A stretch of 64,000 bases of DNA. It comes from Trichopria drosophilae. Taxonomy: Eukaryota > Arthropoda > Insecta > Hymenoptera > Diapriidae. The stretch's first letter is position 1. Each line of letters starts with the position of its first letter. A model generated the notes under the pieces. It was not told the origin of the DNA and did not search any database. It saw only the letters and a program-made list of their open reading frames with translations. The DNA lies in contig CM059583.1 of the NCBI GenBank assembly GCA_030407085.1, forward strand, positions 86,284,001 through 86,348,000, read 5' to 3'. This document shows positions 1 through 12,499 of the stretch, piece after piece. Both the position numbers and the translations under genes were made by a program.

Positions 1-399
1 GATCATTTAAGAATTCTTTCATTTTATCGTAGAATATTTCTGTTATTACACGTTTTTCAAAATTACCTTTAACAAATTCGGGTTTTTACACGAAAGCATC
101 TTGAATCTCATCTGCAGTTTTTCTACTGTATAACTTTTTCACCGCATGTAATTCGTAGCTGTGACTTTTTTCGGAACAATGAATGAGAGTTTTTTAACCG
201 TCCAAATATTTATACTGTAACCTCGTGATAAACACTGCCAGCTGATTGTACGACACAAACGTAAATTCCCAAAAACAAGCAAGTTTTATAGTCAAATGAC
301 GATGCATTGGCACTATCCTTCTCTCTCCCATTTTCTTGTCAATTGTATTTGCCTAGGTTTAAGAAATACATAATTACGGAAGATCTCAATTGTAGCTAA
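1..399. other. AT-rich sequence, nothing recognised
   Basis: I see no coding pattern, RNA gene or repeat that I recognise in this stretch. It lies upstream of the first LINE fragment and may contain its decayed 5' part. Confidence 0.4.
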
Positions 400-1214
400 C
401 AAGCTATGGTCGTGTCTATGTAAACTTGGCCTGCCAACCGTCTCGTCACAATCCGCCCTAAATCACTTCTCTTCTTATACATTAAATCGACTCTATTCAG
501 TAATAGCATCATCCACTACTGAAACATCCTTCACAGTCTCTGCTTTCACTCACCAAGATGTCTTTAACACACTGAAGTCGGTCCTTCACACAAATCTCTA
601 GGCCTCTCAAATCTCTAATCTTTGTTTGGCACATCTGAAGCACAAATTTCCCGACATTACTCCTTATCTAATTTCCATCTTTAACTTTTCAGTAGCCCCC
701 ACACATTTCCGTCTACTTTGGAATCTCTTTATGTCGTTCCACTCAATAAAGTTCCAAACCCTGTACATTCTTCTGATACGCGCCCAAAAACTAATCCGCC
801 TCATCTTTTCAAAGTCATCGATTCACTTGCCACCGAGCAAATACGCCGATACCTAGAGACCAATGACCTACTATTTTCTAAGCAATGTGGGTTTCACAAA
901 CACTATAGCATCCAAACTACACTACTTCATCTCTTAGATGACATACTGCTTGGTGTCGACAAATGTTCTGTAACTGTCCTGGTTCTCTTTGATTTTTCGA
1001 AAGCCTTTGTTGCTCAAGCCACACGCATATACTAATGTGATTTTCATGACCTCGGTTTCGAAGACTCGGCCTTAAAATGGATCCACTAATTTGTTTCCGA
1101 TTTTTCCCAGTCAATAATAAATCTGAATTGGCCGACATCACAAGTTGAATACACTATATCCGGTGTTCCACAGGGTTACCAGTTTAGGCCTAACTTTTGT
1201 AATATCGTGATTTA
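400..1214 (+). pseudogene. CR1/L2-like LINE, reverse transcriptase fragment (copy D, part 1)
   Basis: This is a decayed non-LTR retrotransposon polymerase. The first part matches, base for base in places, the region upstream of RT in the longer LINE at 30845-35212 on the other strand. In frame from about 718 it encodes an RT N-terminal segment with VVPLNK, a CGFHKHYSIQTTLLHLLDD stretch (the usual QSGFR...ST.T.L motif) and VLVLFDFSKAF, which holds the first catalytic Asp of RT motif A. About 120 bases later, in another frame, is SGVPQG (motif B). Frameshifts and stops make it a pseudogene. It is cut at 1215 by a MITE and resumes at 1576. The start near 400 is approximate. Confidence is high for LINE RT and moderate for clade. 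Confidence 0.8.
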
Positions 1215-1575
1215 CCCTTTCCGGCACACATTTTTCTGATGACCCATTTTTCATATTGAATCCGCCATTTTGAATTTTCAAAATCTGAGTACAGATTCAT
1301 AAACAGCAACCTCCAAGAGACCCGAGTACCCAGTTTCATCTCGATCCATTTGAACATTTGCTAGCGACTGCATTTTTTCTATAAAAATTACGAATTTTAG
1401 TTATTTATTGGTTTATAAAACATCATGTTAAATAAAGATTGACTTAAATGCAATGTCATGCACTTCTTCAACATTGGATTTAAAAAAAAACGGGAGCAAA
1501 TGCATTATTTTGTCTTTAAAAACTCAAATTTTCTAATGGGTTCCGATAATATATTAGCCATAGTGCTGGAAAGGG
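1215..1575. mobile_element. TTAA-type (piggyBac-like) MITE inside LINE copy D
   Basis: This 361-bp non-coding insert sits exactly where LINE copy D loses similarity to its paralogue. The ends are near inverted repeats: CCCTTTCCGGCACAC on the left and the reverse of CCCTTTCCAGCACTA on the right. Flanks read TTTA on the left and TTGG on the right, consistent with a decayed TTAA duplication. Two other elements in the window, at 21602 and 36704, also start CCCTTT next to TTAA. The interior carries one copy of the dispersed CCATATTGGATCCGCCATTT repeat at about 1250-1330. It has no transposase, so it would have depended on one in trans. Confidence 0.6.
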
Positions 1576-1795
1576 TTGGACCTTATTTTCGAGCCTACGG
1601 TATTGTCTCCACAATTCCATAATATTTACTGATAATACACAATTTTACTTAACAACTCCTTACCAACTTCGTCTTATCAACTCTGTTTCATGCAAAGTCC
1701 ATAATTCTCTTTATAAACTGAAATTTCATGGAGCTTATCCTCCTTCGTCCATAAAACTCGCTCTTATAAATTCATAGTATATTATAAATTCTAGT
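1576..1795 (+). pseudogene. CR1/L2-like LINE, RT palm and thumb remnant (copy D, part 2)
   Basis: This continues the LINE after the MITE. Around 1634 it encodes DNTQFYLTTP, the counterpart of the FADDTQFYLSTP catalytic motif in the LINE at 30845-35212, with one catalytic Asp changed to Asn. From about 1690 it encodes SCKVHNSLYKLKFHGAYPP, matching SSKVHNVLYRLKFHGAFLPP of that paralogue. The reading frame is shifted between these motifs. Similarity stops near 1795, where another insert begins. Confidence 0.75.
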
Positions 1796-2249
1796 ATATT
1801 AGTAATAATATCTTAACGAGTTTGCATTTTTTCGGGGGAAATGCTATTCACGGGATATCTACTGGTAATATTGAAAAATGCAATCTCGTCAAGATATTGT
1901 CATACAGGAATGTATGAGATATTCACCTTGAAATGATCTTAACTCTGACTTAAAAGGTATATTGTAGGTCATTCCCTGAACATAAAATGTCTCCGTTTTT
2001 CAAATTCGCGGTAAAAAATAGTGGTTCCCATTTTAAAAATTGACCGTGACCTTGAAATGACCTTCAAAATAATATTCAAGGTCAAAATTAATATCACCAT
2101 TATATGGATCGGGAGAAATCCTTAAACTATTGTCTGAAACATTTTCCTCAAAATTGCACTCCCGCTGAGATATATCACCATTCCAGAACTTTTTCCCAAC
2201 ACTGTATGTTCTACGATTTCGTGTAGGAGTTTTTGAATTCAAAATAAAT
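1796..2249. other. insert within LINE copy D, with a small hairpin
   Basis: This stretch separates two collinear pieces of LINE copy D and encodes nothing recognisable. An imperfect inverted repeat at 1807-1898 pairs AATATCTTAACGAG with CTCGTCAAGATATT around a loop of about 40 bases. It also carries TGACCTTGAAATGACCTTCA at about 2047, a motif type seen again near 47470-47520. It may be a small DNA transposon, but I could not define both ends. Confidence 0.4.
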
Positions 2250-2480
2250 TGCCCACAGTTTGCCGTACAGAAAAAAATCCATTGGATCTCATAGTATTTT
2301 CACCTCCAAACAGCCATCGTATCTTTTTCCTGTTGATTAGTCTGTACGGCACGCGCTCTCCTCGTCTTCGTTCTTCCTCTTTCATGCGCCCAGCTACTCG
2401 TACTAAAGTATTCGCTAACTCATTTTGGATCACTTCCGGGCTTCATGCATATTTGTTTAGGGTAGAGCGCGATTAATGTA
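2250..2480 (+). pseudogene. CR1/L2-like LINE, C-terminal remnant (copy D, part 3)
   Basis: The plus strand encodes TRTKVFANSFWIT, which corresponds to the last part of the LINE ORF2 C-terminus. The same segment appears on the minus strand in LINE copy C at about 36420-36530 (RTNIFANSFWIT). It lies downstream of and collinear with the RT pieces at 400-1795, so it is taken as the 3' end of the same copy. Confidence 0.6.
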
Positions 2481-3622
2481 CCGCCTTACTATGTTTATTT
2501 ATTTATGTTTTTTTCGTTACATTTTAAAATAATTGCTACCTTTACGTAGTCTAGATATAGTTTGCAATTTAATGCTTCAAATTTAGTTAGTTACAATCCG
2601 ATTTAGACGTTCACTGCAGTTTCTGCGTTACGTTTTTTTGTTTCGTTACTCTCGAAAATAGAGAGAGAAAATACCCACTTTTTCATGTACATGTTTATCC
2701 GCTCGAATTTTCATAACGACCGAATGATGAGATAATTTGTCCACAGCCGTAAGTGGCCAGTACTTTAGTAAATTTGACATCGATCAATCAATCTCTTTCT
2801 CTCTCCCCTTTCTTCTGCCTCTATCAGCATATTCCTAGATCGAATTCTGCCCCCCCCCCCCATTTTTACTCACCCTCGAAAAAAGTCGTTTTGTAATGTG
2901 ATTTCAGATAGCGACGAGAGCTTCAATGAGGCCCAAGTTATTTCGTGAATGGCCGCGACTTGGGAACGGTCTTCCGCGTGATTTTTGTGTGAACAAACGA
3001 TTGAAATTTACGTGTAAAGACCAATCCAATTCTTTCGCTCCGTCAAAGTCCGTGTGAAAAAACCGATCGAAAACTTGGAGGATCACTTATTTGTATTAAA
3101 ATGTAACGTGATAACATATATTAAGCCGGATATTTTGGAGGAACTGGATGGTTATGAAAGAACTCACAAACATAAAGATATGGATCTTTTGGCGACGACG
3201 TGTTAAATATTCAAGAATCATGTCATCCGCGAACACGAGTATTCGCGAATTGGTGACTTTTTATACCATTTTGATGCAATAAATAATAACAACACGTTCG
3301 TAACGTCGTAGCATTAGTTGATCTTGCTTAAGAACAATTACCGATTAGAAGATAACACAACGCAAGTGTTGATTAGTTCCAAGTGGAAGGGTCCGACTCT
3401 GAATTGTTTTGACTTAACCTTTACACTCGATGAATTATTGACTCGTATGGCAACGATGTCCAATGATCGACCAAAGAAGCTTGGTCTTAGGAAAGTGTTC
3501 GAGAGAAGTACGTAGCACCGAAAAGAATACTTCAAAAATTATTATAACAAAAAAAATAATTCTGGTTAATCGTGTGTTAATCTCTCGAAGAGGGACGAGC
3601 AATTGGAAAATCATGCATGGAT
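2481..3622. other. non-coding stretch, nothing recognised
   Basis: Short open frames occur but none shows a recognisable domain. A homopolymer of C lies at about 2850-2860. I see no RNA gene or inverted-repeat element in this part. Confidence 0.4.
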
Positions 3623-3726
3623 GATATCGACGCCTCCTACGAAGACTAGCACGCTTCAAAATCCGCCCGTGTTATTCGTATGGGCGAAAAATGAAACGTG
3701 CTAATCTTCGTAAGAGGCGTCGATAT
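3623..3726. repeat. long near-perfect hairpin
   Basis: The arms, each about 48 bases, face each other around a loop of about 7 bases. The left arm begins GATATCGACGCCTCC and the right arm ends GAGGCGTCGATATG. The arms differ at three C/T positions in the outer part, which would be G:U pairs if the minus strand were transcribed, and at a short A/T-rich internal mismatch. It could be a small palindromic element or a structured RNA precursor. The sequence alone cannot decide. Confidence 0.6.
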
Positions 3727-6244
3727 GTTTCGAACCTATTATATACGCCTTCAAGAAGATATCCTTAGAAGAAAAATAACAGTCCTCATAGTAAGCCTCA
3801 ACCGAGAGAAATGTGTTGCCGCGAATAACAAAAAAGAAGCCGAAACGAGTGTTCAATTAAGTGTTGCTACTGAGGCATCGGATCCTATAACTAGCATCGA
3901 AATTAGAATACTGATTTTTTCCCTCCAAATTGAAGTTTATGTCTTAAGAAAAATTTGTAATTCTTACTATATTTACGGGGAAAAAAATTAATTTTTTGCG
4001 GCATTACATTCTTCTGTCTCTTTTCTCTTAAACTCCCCCTAACTCGAATTTTTAAAATTCAGAAATTTTATTTTATATTGAATATTTCCTTAAAGTTTTG
4101 GAAGAGTGATAATGCAAACCATTATCGACATTTGAAACAACTTAATCCACGGTTTCCCACATTATTGCGTAACTACCGGCAGGAAAGTATTTCAGAGACG
4201 TATCATTATATTTTCTGGGTAGTTCTAGAAAAATTGATGCAATAGTTATAAAGTTATAAATATCAAAGTAATGAAAATTGCGGACATGAAATATTTCAGT
4301 GTCTGAAGTGATAACACTGAATGCATAAAACCTTCGTGTATTCTTTTCAATTTTAATTTAAATGAACAACACGAAGATGTTAATATGTCACGTATATCTG
4401 GTAAGTTGCACATATATTTTTAATTATATTTCATCAAACATGATAAAGAAAGAAAATTAGAATCACCATAATTCTGTTCCTATTTTCTACAGTTTGTTAG
4501 TTAACAATCAAGTAAACAATTTCAATAATAATACATTGCGATTGCAATACAACGTTTTGCGCTCTGAAAATACTTATATGGACAAAAATTGACTCGACTG
4601 TTAATGGGTTTAATTAATTTATAAAATCCCTCTAGCGCTTAAATTTGATTCTAATATTATAAACTATTGTAGAAATGCGTTTCGCACCAGGATGCCGTAT
4701 GTGCTCATCAGCAGGGTTTTCGGCATCCTTACCCTGGACGCAGTGATAATTAATGTTGTAAATGAAAAAACGAGATATTTATTTTTCATTATCATGAAGC
4801 AAAGGGACATTGCTTCCGATAATGAAAAATAATCATATTCGTTCAAAATTAATGATCTTAGTGTTTTGAACGTTGTAATCCGTGAAACAATTTCAATAAT
4901 TATTAAAACTCAATTTCCCTGTTATCTTAAGAAGACAGTCCTTATAAATAATCTTTCGTCATTGTCAGCTGAATATGGACTGTTATCTGTACTTAACTTT
5001 TTTGCATTTTCCATCATATCATATTCATTATTACCCTCTGATTTCTCTCTGCCGTCCACCGCCAACCAGCGAGCTTCGGAGTTTTCCGTCGAAAACGTCC
5101 CTTCTTCTGCCTTCGTCCGCGCCTTAATTCGAGGTTCGCGCAATACTCCACGGCGGCACCCCACTCCATCCGCAAATCTATGGAAGGGGTTATGGACAGC
5201 AAACAATAAATACGAATATTTATTTTATATTTTATTAAAAAAAGGATATTTGAGCCTTCTGCCCTTCACATTATTATTTAATTTCTATGACACTGAAGTT
5301 AGCAGCCACATTGACAGAAATCGTATCATTTCAATTAAAAAAATTTTCAAAATCTGGAAATCAATTTATTTTCAACACTTAATCGAAATAGTAGCTCAAT
5401 CTTTTTTCAATATAAAATAAGAAAAATGAATTTCATGATCTGGCTGCTGAAATGTGGCTGCCAACTTAAGTGTACTTTAATTTCTCACATGTTTGGACCA
5501 AGGCAGACTTACATTCACTTGTCTCTCGTGTACAATGTTGACATTTCGCCCTCCCGTTCATAAATTCTGGCGTCTTTCGCATTTTGCGACCCTCCTCGTC
5601 TCTAAATTCTCGGTTTTATACAAATTGTCAGCGATCAACGTGGAATCTCTCGATATCGGATATAATGAGTTAGCACGGCGCGTCATCCCTCGTTCAAGGC
5701 TCGAGGCCAACTGAACCCTACTGCGGCGCTTGCTGTTTAAGAAAAATATTTCTTAATATTTAAAAATTATGGAAACGCTAAAATGATATTTTCATTTCGA
5801 AGTAACATTTTTTACTTGCAGAGCAATACAAATATTAAAATGTTAAAAAACAATTTTTAAAGTGCAAAATACAGTATTTAACTTTTTATAATTCATTGTT
5901 CACTTTATCGTTAACTAATAATTTATACAATACAGGAACAGACTTAAAGTGAGTCTAATTTTCTTTCTTTGGTTTACCATGTTGTAATAATAATATATAT
6001 ATATATATGCAGCCTACCAGGATGTGAAATATGGACATCTTTATACGGTTCATTGAAAATAAAAATTGAAATTAACACTCTCGGACGTTATGTATTTAGT
6101 TTTGTAGCTTCAGAACCTGGAATATTTTATGTCTCTAATTTTCATTACTTAGGCCTTTAATAATTTTATAACTATGGCATCAATTTTTTTTGAACTTATC
6201 ACAAAACTTAATCAAACATCTCTGAACTACTTTCCTGGTAGAAG
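3727..6244. other. AT-rich non-coding stretch
   Basis: The longest open frame, at 4866-5420 on the plus strand, has no domain I recognise and is rich in AT-derived residues. Locally GC-richer islands lie at about 5040-5190 and 5500-5720; they could be old exons or retroelement pieces but I cannot assign them. A small inverted repeat, GGATGCCG/CGGCATCC, lies at about 4689-4729, and a short AT microsatellite at about 5992-6008. Confidence 0.4.
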
Positions 6245-7040
6245 TTGCTATTTACTTCACTGCGCCGGACTCCTTACGCACTCGGAGCTGTGCATATATT
6301 TTTTACGCATTGCCGTTTGAAACAGTGGAACAATTATGCGGTATCTCGCCATTCGGAGAAGTATTTGTGTGCCTCGCAAGGTACTTTCATAGAGTTGTGC
6401 CGAAGGACCCGGTCGCGACCAGCCCACTTTATAACTTAGTACAGGAAGATACAGTTTTTAAGTTCCGACAGGATGAATTCAAAACATTCGAAGTGTTCAA
6501 AAAGAGATTCGCAAGCCGGTCTATTTGTCGATTTACTCCGCCTCGATTGGAAAGCGAATTGCACTGCAATGTAAATTCGTCGGCATATGGCGCGATTGTG
6601 CTAAAAAAATAGTTAGACGGATTCCTACGACCGATTTCTTATTATAGCAAACATATAACAGCGACAGAATTGTGACATCATAATTTCCAGCTAGAACACT
6701 TTACCATCGTAAATGCATTAAAACGTTTCCACGTATCTTTTCAGGTTAAAATCATGACAGATTGGGACAATTTCCGCTTAACCGAAATGAATCTTTAGAC
6801 AAGCATATGGACGATGAGTCGAGAAGACTGTGATATTGACGTTTAACATTGGTCTGGTAAACGAATGAGTTACGTCGATGCTTACATGAAAAGGGCGAGA
6901 ATAAATTTCTCGAATTAAATAATGGGTTAGTGTATCGAAATGAAGAAATTCATCTTTTATGTACCCAAAGATACGGAAATTAACGTAATTTGGTCGTATT
7001 AAAAGATCACGTATCTTTACTAATTATGTGTTACATGTAC
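6245..7040 (+). pseudogene. Ty3/Gypsy-type polymerase remnant (end of RT and RNase H)
   Basis: The frame at 6310-6612 carries the connection between RT and RNase H of a Gypsy-like Pol. It has a FHRVVPK...SPLYNL segment, a phenylalanine-rich KFRQDEFKTFEVFKKR segment and NSSAYGAIVLKK, matching the TDAS.YG.GAVL.Q start of RNase H with its Asp lost. Downstream, with stops at about 6612, 6675 and 6799, the same frame keeps SYYSKHITATE, NFQLEHFTIVNALKRFHV and later HWSGKRMSYVDA, the usual end of RNase H. No LTR, protease or integrase was recognised nearby. It is an old, dead fragment. Confidence 0.75.
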
Positions 7041-8060
7041 TTCATGAAACATGTCTTGATTGGGAATGTAGGAGAATATTAAAATCAGTAGTAATGTGAA
7101 CCCCTACTGCTAGACTAGCGATAGCATTAAAACACTTTGATTTTTACTGAAGCTTTTGCGACCGATTACAATTTGAAAATGATTAAGAAACGTTTACATT
7201 TCAAACTGAATGCAAAATGCACTAGCAGTACATTCAAACCCATATAAAAGCGGGACCATTGGTAATGATTACTCCTTTGAAATAGACGGATTGCGTTCTT
7301 CACGATGTTACTTAATGTTCATTAGGAAAGGTTTTTTTTCGATTTAAAAATCGAATATATTTGTGTTCAGCGGTCTGGAGTTATCTGAAACCAGGTAGAA
7401 ATATTTGCGCCTGTCGTTCAATTATTAATGTCGCCAGAAATTTCTGTATATGATTTTTCATTTGACAATTAATAAAAATTTGGTTCACAAACACACAATT
7501 CAGATAATTCTACGGACTTTTCTTATGTCAATTTTAGTCGGCTATATAGAACTTTTTAATTTTAACGAAGGTTTCGTAATCAGCGACACCAAAAATCTGC
7601 GCATACGAATGTACGCTCTTTTTCATTTTTCATTTTTGGTCATGTTTTTCTGTTGCGAATGCACATTGTATCGGTATATTTATGATGATTATATGATACA
7701 ATGTTATGTATGTCTACGTTCGATTTAGATTTCTGTATTTCACCGAAAATATGTATTTCAAGTCCCTGCATGTATTAATTAACGTAAAAGCTGAATTAAT
7801 AATATGGTTTTAAGGGCTTATACAATGAAGCAGGTATCCACCATAAGTAAATAGTTACTGGCTAATCAACTATGATCTTGAAGAATGCACCCAAGTGATC
7901 CGAAATTTTGTTCCCATTTTTGTCGAAACCAAATTTTAAAGAAATATATTTACATAATATATTTATTTCGTTATATAGTATATATTCTTACTTTAAATAT
8001 ATCTACCTACATGTCACACATTTAGTGTTATAAAAACTCGATATTTAAGTTTCGTGTGTG
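7041..8060. other. probable intron or intergenic sequence upstream of kinase exon
   Basis: AT-rich, with no recognised coding element. The open frame at 7450-7728 has no recognisable domain. It may include a decayed continuation of the Gypsy remnant. If the downstream kinase exon belongs to a live gene, this is intron. Confidence 0.4.
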
Positions 8061-8066
8061 TTAATA

Positions 8067-8100
<34 letters not shown>
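8061..8100. repeat. AT microsatellite
   Basis: An alternating TA run of about 40 bases abuts the splice acceptor of the kinase exon and leaves little room for a conventional pyrimidine tract. Such runs are common here; others lie at about 14350, 18230 and 63265. Confidence 0.9.
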
Positions 8101-8103
<3 letters not shown>

Positions 8104-8105
8104 AG

Positions 8106-9739
<1,634 letters not shown>

Positions 9740-10570
9740 GACTTTTGAAACCACTACCCGCGCGATTCCAACACCAGTGGCTGAGAGGGTCTCCCGAAGG
9801 GTACCCCGCTTGGAACAGCCCCGCGAGTACCATTTAATATGACCTGGTGAGACATTGCGAGGACTGGCCATAATTCAAACGCCTGCCTTCTACCAGTTGA
9901 GTACTTGCCTACACGGGATTGGTCGCCCAGCTCGGTGGAATGCGGGGTCGCCAGTTCCCGAAGGGCCGAAGCCCTCCCCTACATACTGAACCGTACGCCC
10001 GCCAAGACGGCGTGTCGCCACTCACGTCTTTAATTGGCCCAATGCGCTCTCCATGGATCTCTGCCATGTCAGAGGCCCATGCTTAGATGTGTGGCGTCAG
10101 ACCCCCTACCCAGGCTCTTCTGCCGCCCAACTCATAAGACCCCGCTTGCGCGATGGTCTCTGAGCGGTTCCCAGCCGAAGCCACTTGTCTCGGGTCCCTC
10201 GGGGCCGACCACGTGCCCGTTGCCTACCTTTCAGTGCGGTGGGTCGCCCAGCACTTTCCAGCAAACTCCCTGAGGTTGTCTAGGGCGACTCGGGAGGTGA
10301 CACTTTCTCCTTCAGAGTTGGGGGAACCCGCCTGGATCGGGCTCGACCCCACTTCCTTCCCTGAGTCTGTCTCGAGCTGTCCCAGAAATGACAAACTACC
10401 CGGGGAGGAGCAGGCTCCACACTTCTAGCGACCATAGAAGTGGCCAGCGTGCCTTCCCCCTCTGGGGGACATCATCTCAGAAAGATTTATTCATGTCGAT
10501 GACTCTGTACGATGATCGTCGCGTTCATATCTACGTTCTTCCCCTTCATACTTCCAACACCTCACACTAA
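9740..10570. other. GC-rich block of unknown nature
   Basis: Composition changes sharply from AT-rich to GC-rich with many short CCCGAAGGG-like strings. Three plus-strand frames are open for 60-90 codons but their proteins look like non-coding GC-rich DNA (Pro, Ser, Arg-rich, no domain). Similar blocks lie at 10930-11470 and 41550-43640. A retroelement untranslated region or an uncharacterised repeat is the likeliest explanation. Confidence 0.4.
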
Positions 10571-10929
10571 CATATTCGCAAAATCAATTTATAAATGTAA
10601 TCGATTGTTTCGTTGTTTTAAAGATGCTACATTTCAGTTAATACATGAACAAACAATCATGGGTATTTGAATTCATAAGCTAGAATAAGTGATAAATGTT
10701 ATAAATTGCTTTAAAAGGGACACCTCTTCCCATTACTACAGAAATTCGTTGATATTGTCACTTAATCAGCACTTCGGTCGGTCCAGACGATTATGTAGGC
10801 ATTTAATTTCAATTGAAGTAATTTTTCTGAATTTCTTAAAGTTTTGGAAATAATCGGCGATCCAATTGGAAACTAACAAAAGTGGATTATTTTTATTTTG
10901 TGATTTTGTCTTCTTAAAGATATACTAGT
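10571..10929. other. AT-rich spacer
   Basis: Nothing recognisable between two GC-rich blocks. Confidence 0.4.
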
Positions 10930-11470
10930 CTCCGTCATCTGTCTGTACGTATATCTTACCCCGCAGGGGACTTGTGGAAGAGAGCGGAGTGGGTAACTCC
11001 GTCCGTAAGGAAGAGGGAGGGGTCGAAGTGCCCGAACTCGAAGAGGATCAATGCTTTTGAAAGATCCGCTTCTCTTAGCAAGTTTTGAGAATTGACGACC
11101 TCACGGACCCGATCGTTCGGCTGGTCTGTGCCGTCGAATGCCTGATCGTAAAACGACTCGAGATACCCACCGTATTGGGGAGCTGGGGTGCGGTGTCAAG
11201 CCCCTACCAGGTGGGTTCCACACGGGGGAGCGCTTCAGCTTGCCGTGTCCACCTGGTAGTCATCCGCAAATAGAGGTTGGATTCTGACGGGCCGTGGCAA
11301 CGCTTGAAAGGTTCTCTGAACCAACAGAAGCATCAAGGCAGGCAGCTTGTTGCTAATAATTTTGGGAGCTGTAATTCTTGTACGTTTGGTCAAACTAGCT
11401 TCACTCAAATTTGTCCCCATTCCCCCATGGGGGGGGGGGGATGCCTTTAACCCGCGAGGGAGGTAAGACA
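10930..11470. other. second GC-rich block of unknown nature
   Basis: GC-rich, with inverted short motifs such as CTACCAGGTGG and CCACCTGGTAG at about 11204 and 11250. Frames on both strands are open for 60-80 codons but no domain is recognisable. Its texture resembles the 9740-10570 block. Confidence 0.35.
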
Positions 11471-11707
11471 CCTAAAATAACACTTACACAATGTACGTAT
11501 ATCTTATTCTGGCATTTTCCACGTGTCCCAGCAAAGAAACTCGAATTTGTCTATTATCATAATTTTTTATTACAGTCATATTTGTAATCTATTGTTTCCC
11601 ATCACATCGTACGCTTATTTTATTTATATCAGGTTATAGTCATTTCCTAGCATCCTTTCCAATCTAGCGATTGAAGTGCCGTGTCTCGTGAACGTAAAAC
11701 ATATCAC

Positions 11708-11784
11708 TGTGTGGTTCGGTTGGTAGCGTCGCCGCTTGGCGAGGCGGGGGTAACTAGTTCGATCCCGGGAGTATGCGCTTTTTT
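11708..11784 (+). repeat. tRNA-like RNA polymerase III promoter (SINE head)
   Basis: An A-box-like TGGTTCGGTTGG starts at 11712 and a near-consensus B box GTTCGATCC at 11757, 45 bases later, the spacing of a tRNA gene. A T run (terminator-like) follows at 11779. The arms do not fold into a clean cloverleaf, so this is a tRNA-derived SINE head or tRNA pseudogene rather than a functional tRNA. I could not find its 3' end or a target-site duplication. Confidence 0.55.
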
Positions 11785-12030
11785 GTTTTTTATTGTTTTA
11801 ATTTTATTACTGTGATATTATCATACAAAATAAAAACCAATACATTAAACTATTTATTGAAACCTTTTTTTAACTATAACTTGTTGCATTTTAATGAAAT
11901 ATTCTATGGCAGAAATGTGTATTATTTTTTACCGTTATTCAATTTCTTAAATTTTCTTAAAATTGAATTGAAGTTGATTTATTACAGTAAACGTCTAAAT
12001 TGAAATGCAAGCAGAAAATAATATAATGAA
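11785..12030. other. AT-rich sequence
   Basis: An open frame covers most of this stretch but the protein is low-complexity (Phe, Tyr, Asn, Lys). It may be the body of the SINE that starts at 11708. Confidence 0.3.
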
Positions 12031-12290
12031 ATGTGCCATTCCACAGAAAATTGCACAATAAGTTTTACTTTAAAATTTTCAATTCATTTTTACTTATAGA
12101 AGTATTACTCATACAAAAAAGTGATATAAACATTTTTTTCTACAAAATTTCAACCTTCCGAAAGAAATATCATCTTTCAATTGTTCTAGTCGAAAACGCG
12201 TTTTTTTTTTACAAAATGACTCGTATTTCGGTTATATATTGAAATTAATTTGTATATTAAAAGTAAAACTGGTTCTGTGGAATGGCACAT
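12031..12290. mobile_element. small MITE, 260 bp
   Basis: A perfect 18-bp terminal inverted repeat, ATGTGCCATTCCACAGAA, opens at 12031 and closes at 12290. The interior is AT-rich and non-coding. Flanking sequences do not give an obvious target-site duplication. Size and structure fit a miniature inverted-repeat transposable element. Confidence 0.75.
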
Positions 12291-12499
12291 GCATTTTATT
12301 ACACCAAGAAACAAACAAGGCATGCAATAATCCATTAATAACATGATTATATGAAATGCATTAAAAACATTCATCTCTCTCTCTGGATACATGATACAAA
12401 ATACGTTGTTTCAATGTACGTTGACATTTCTCGCACATGAACTTGGATGGTACAAAACATAAAAGCATTCGAATCGAATAAATAAAGACAATTAGCGCA

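Noticed and set aside
4866..5420. 184-codon open frame
   Set aside because: No recognised motif, composition follows the local base bias, and the antisense frame is also open in part.
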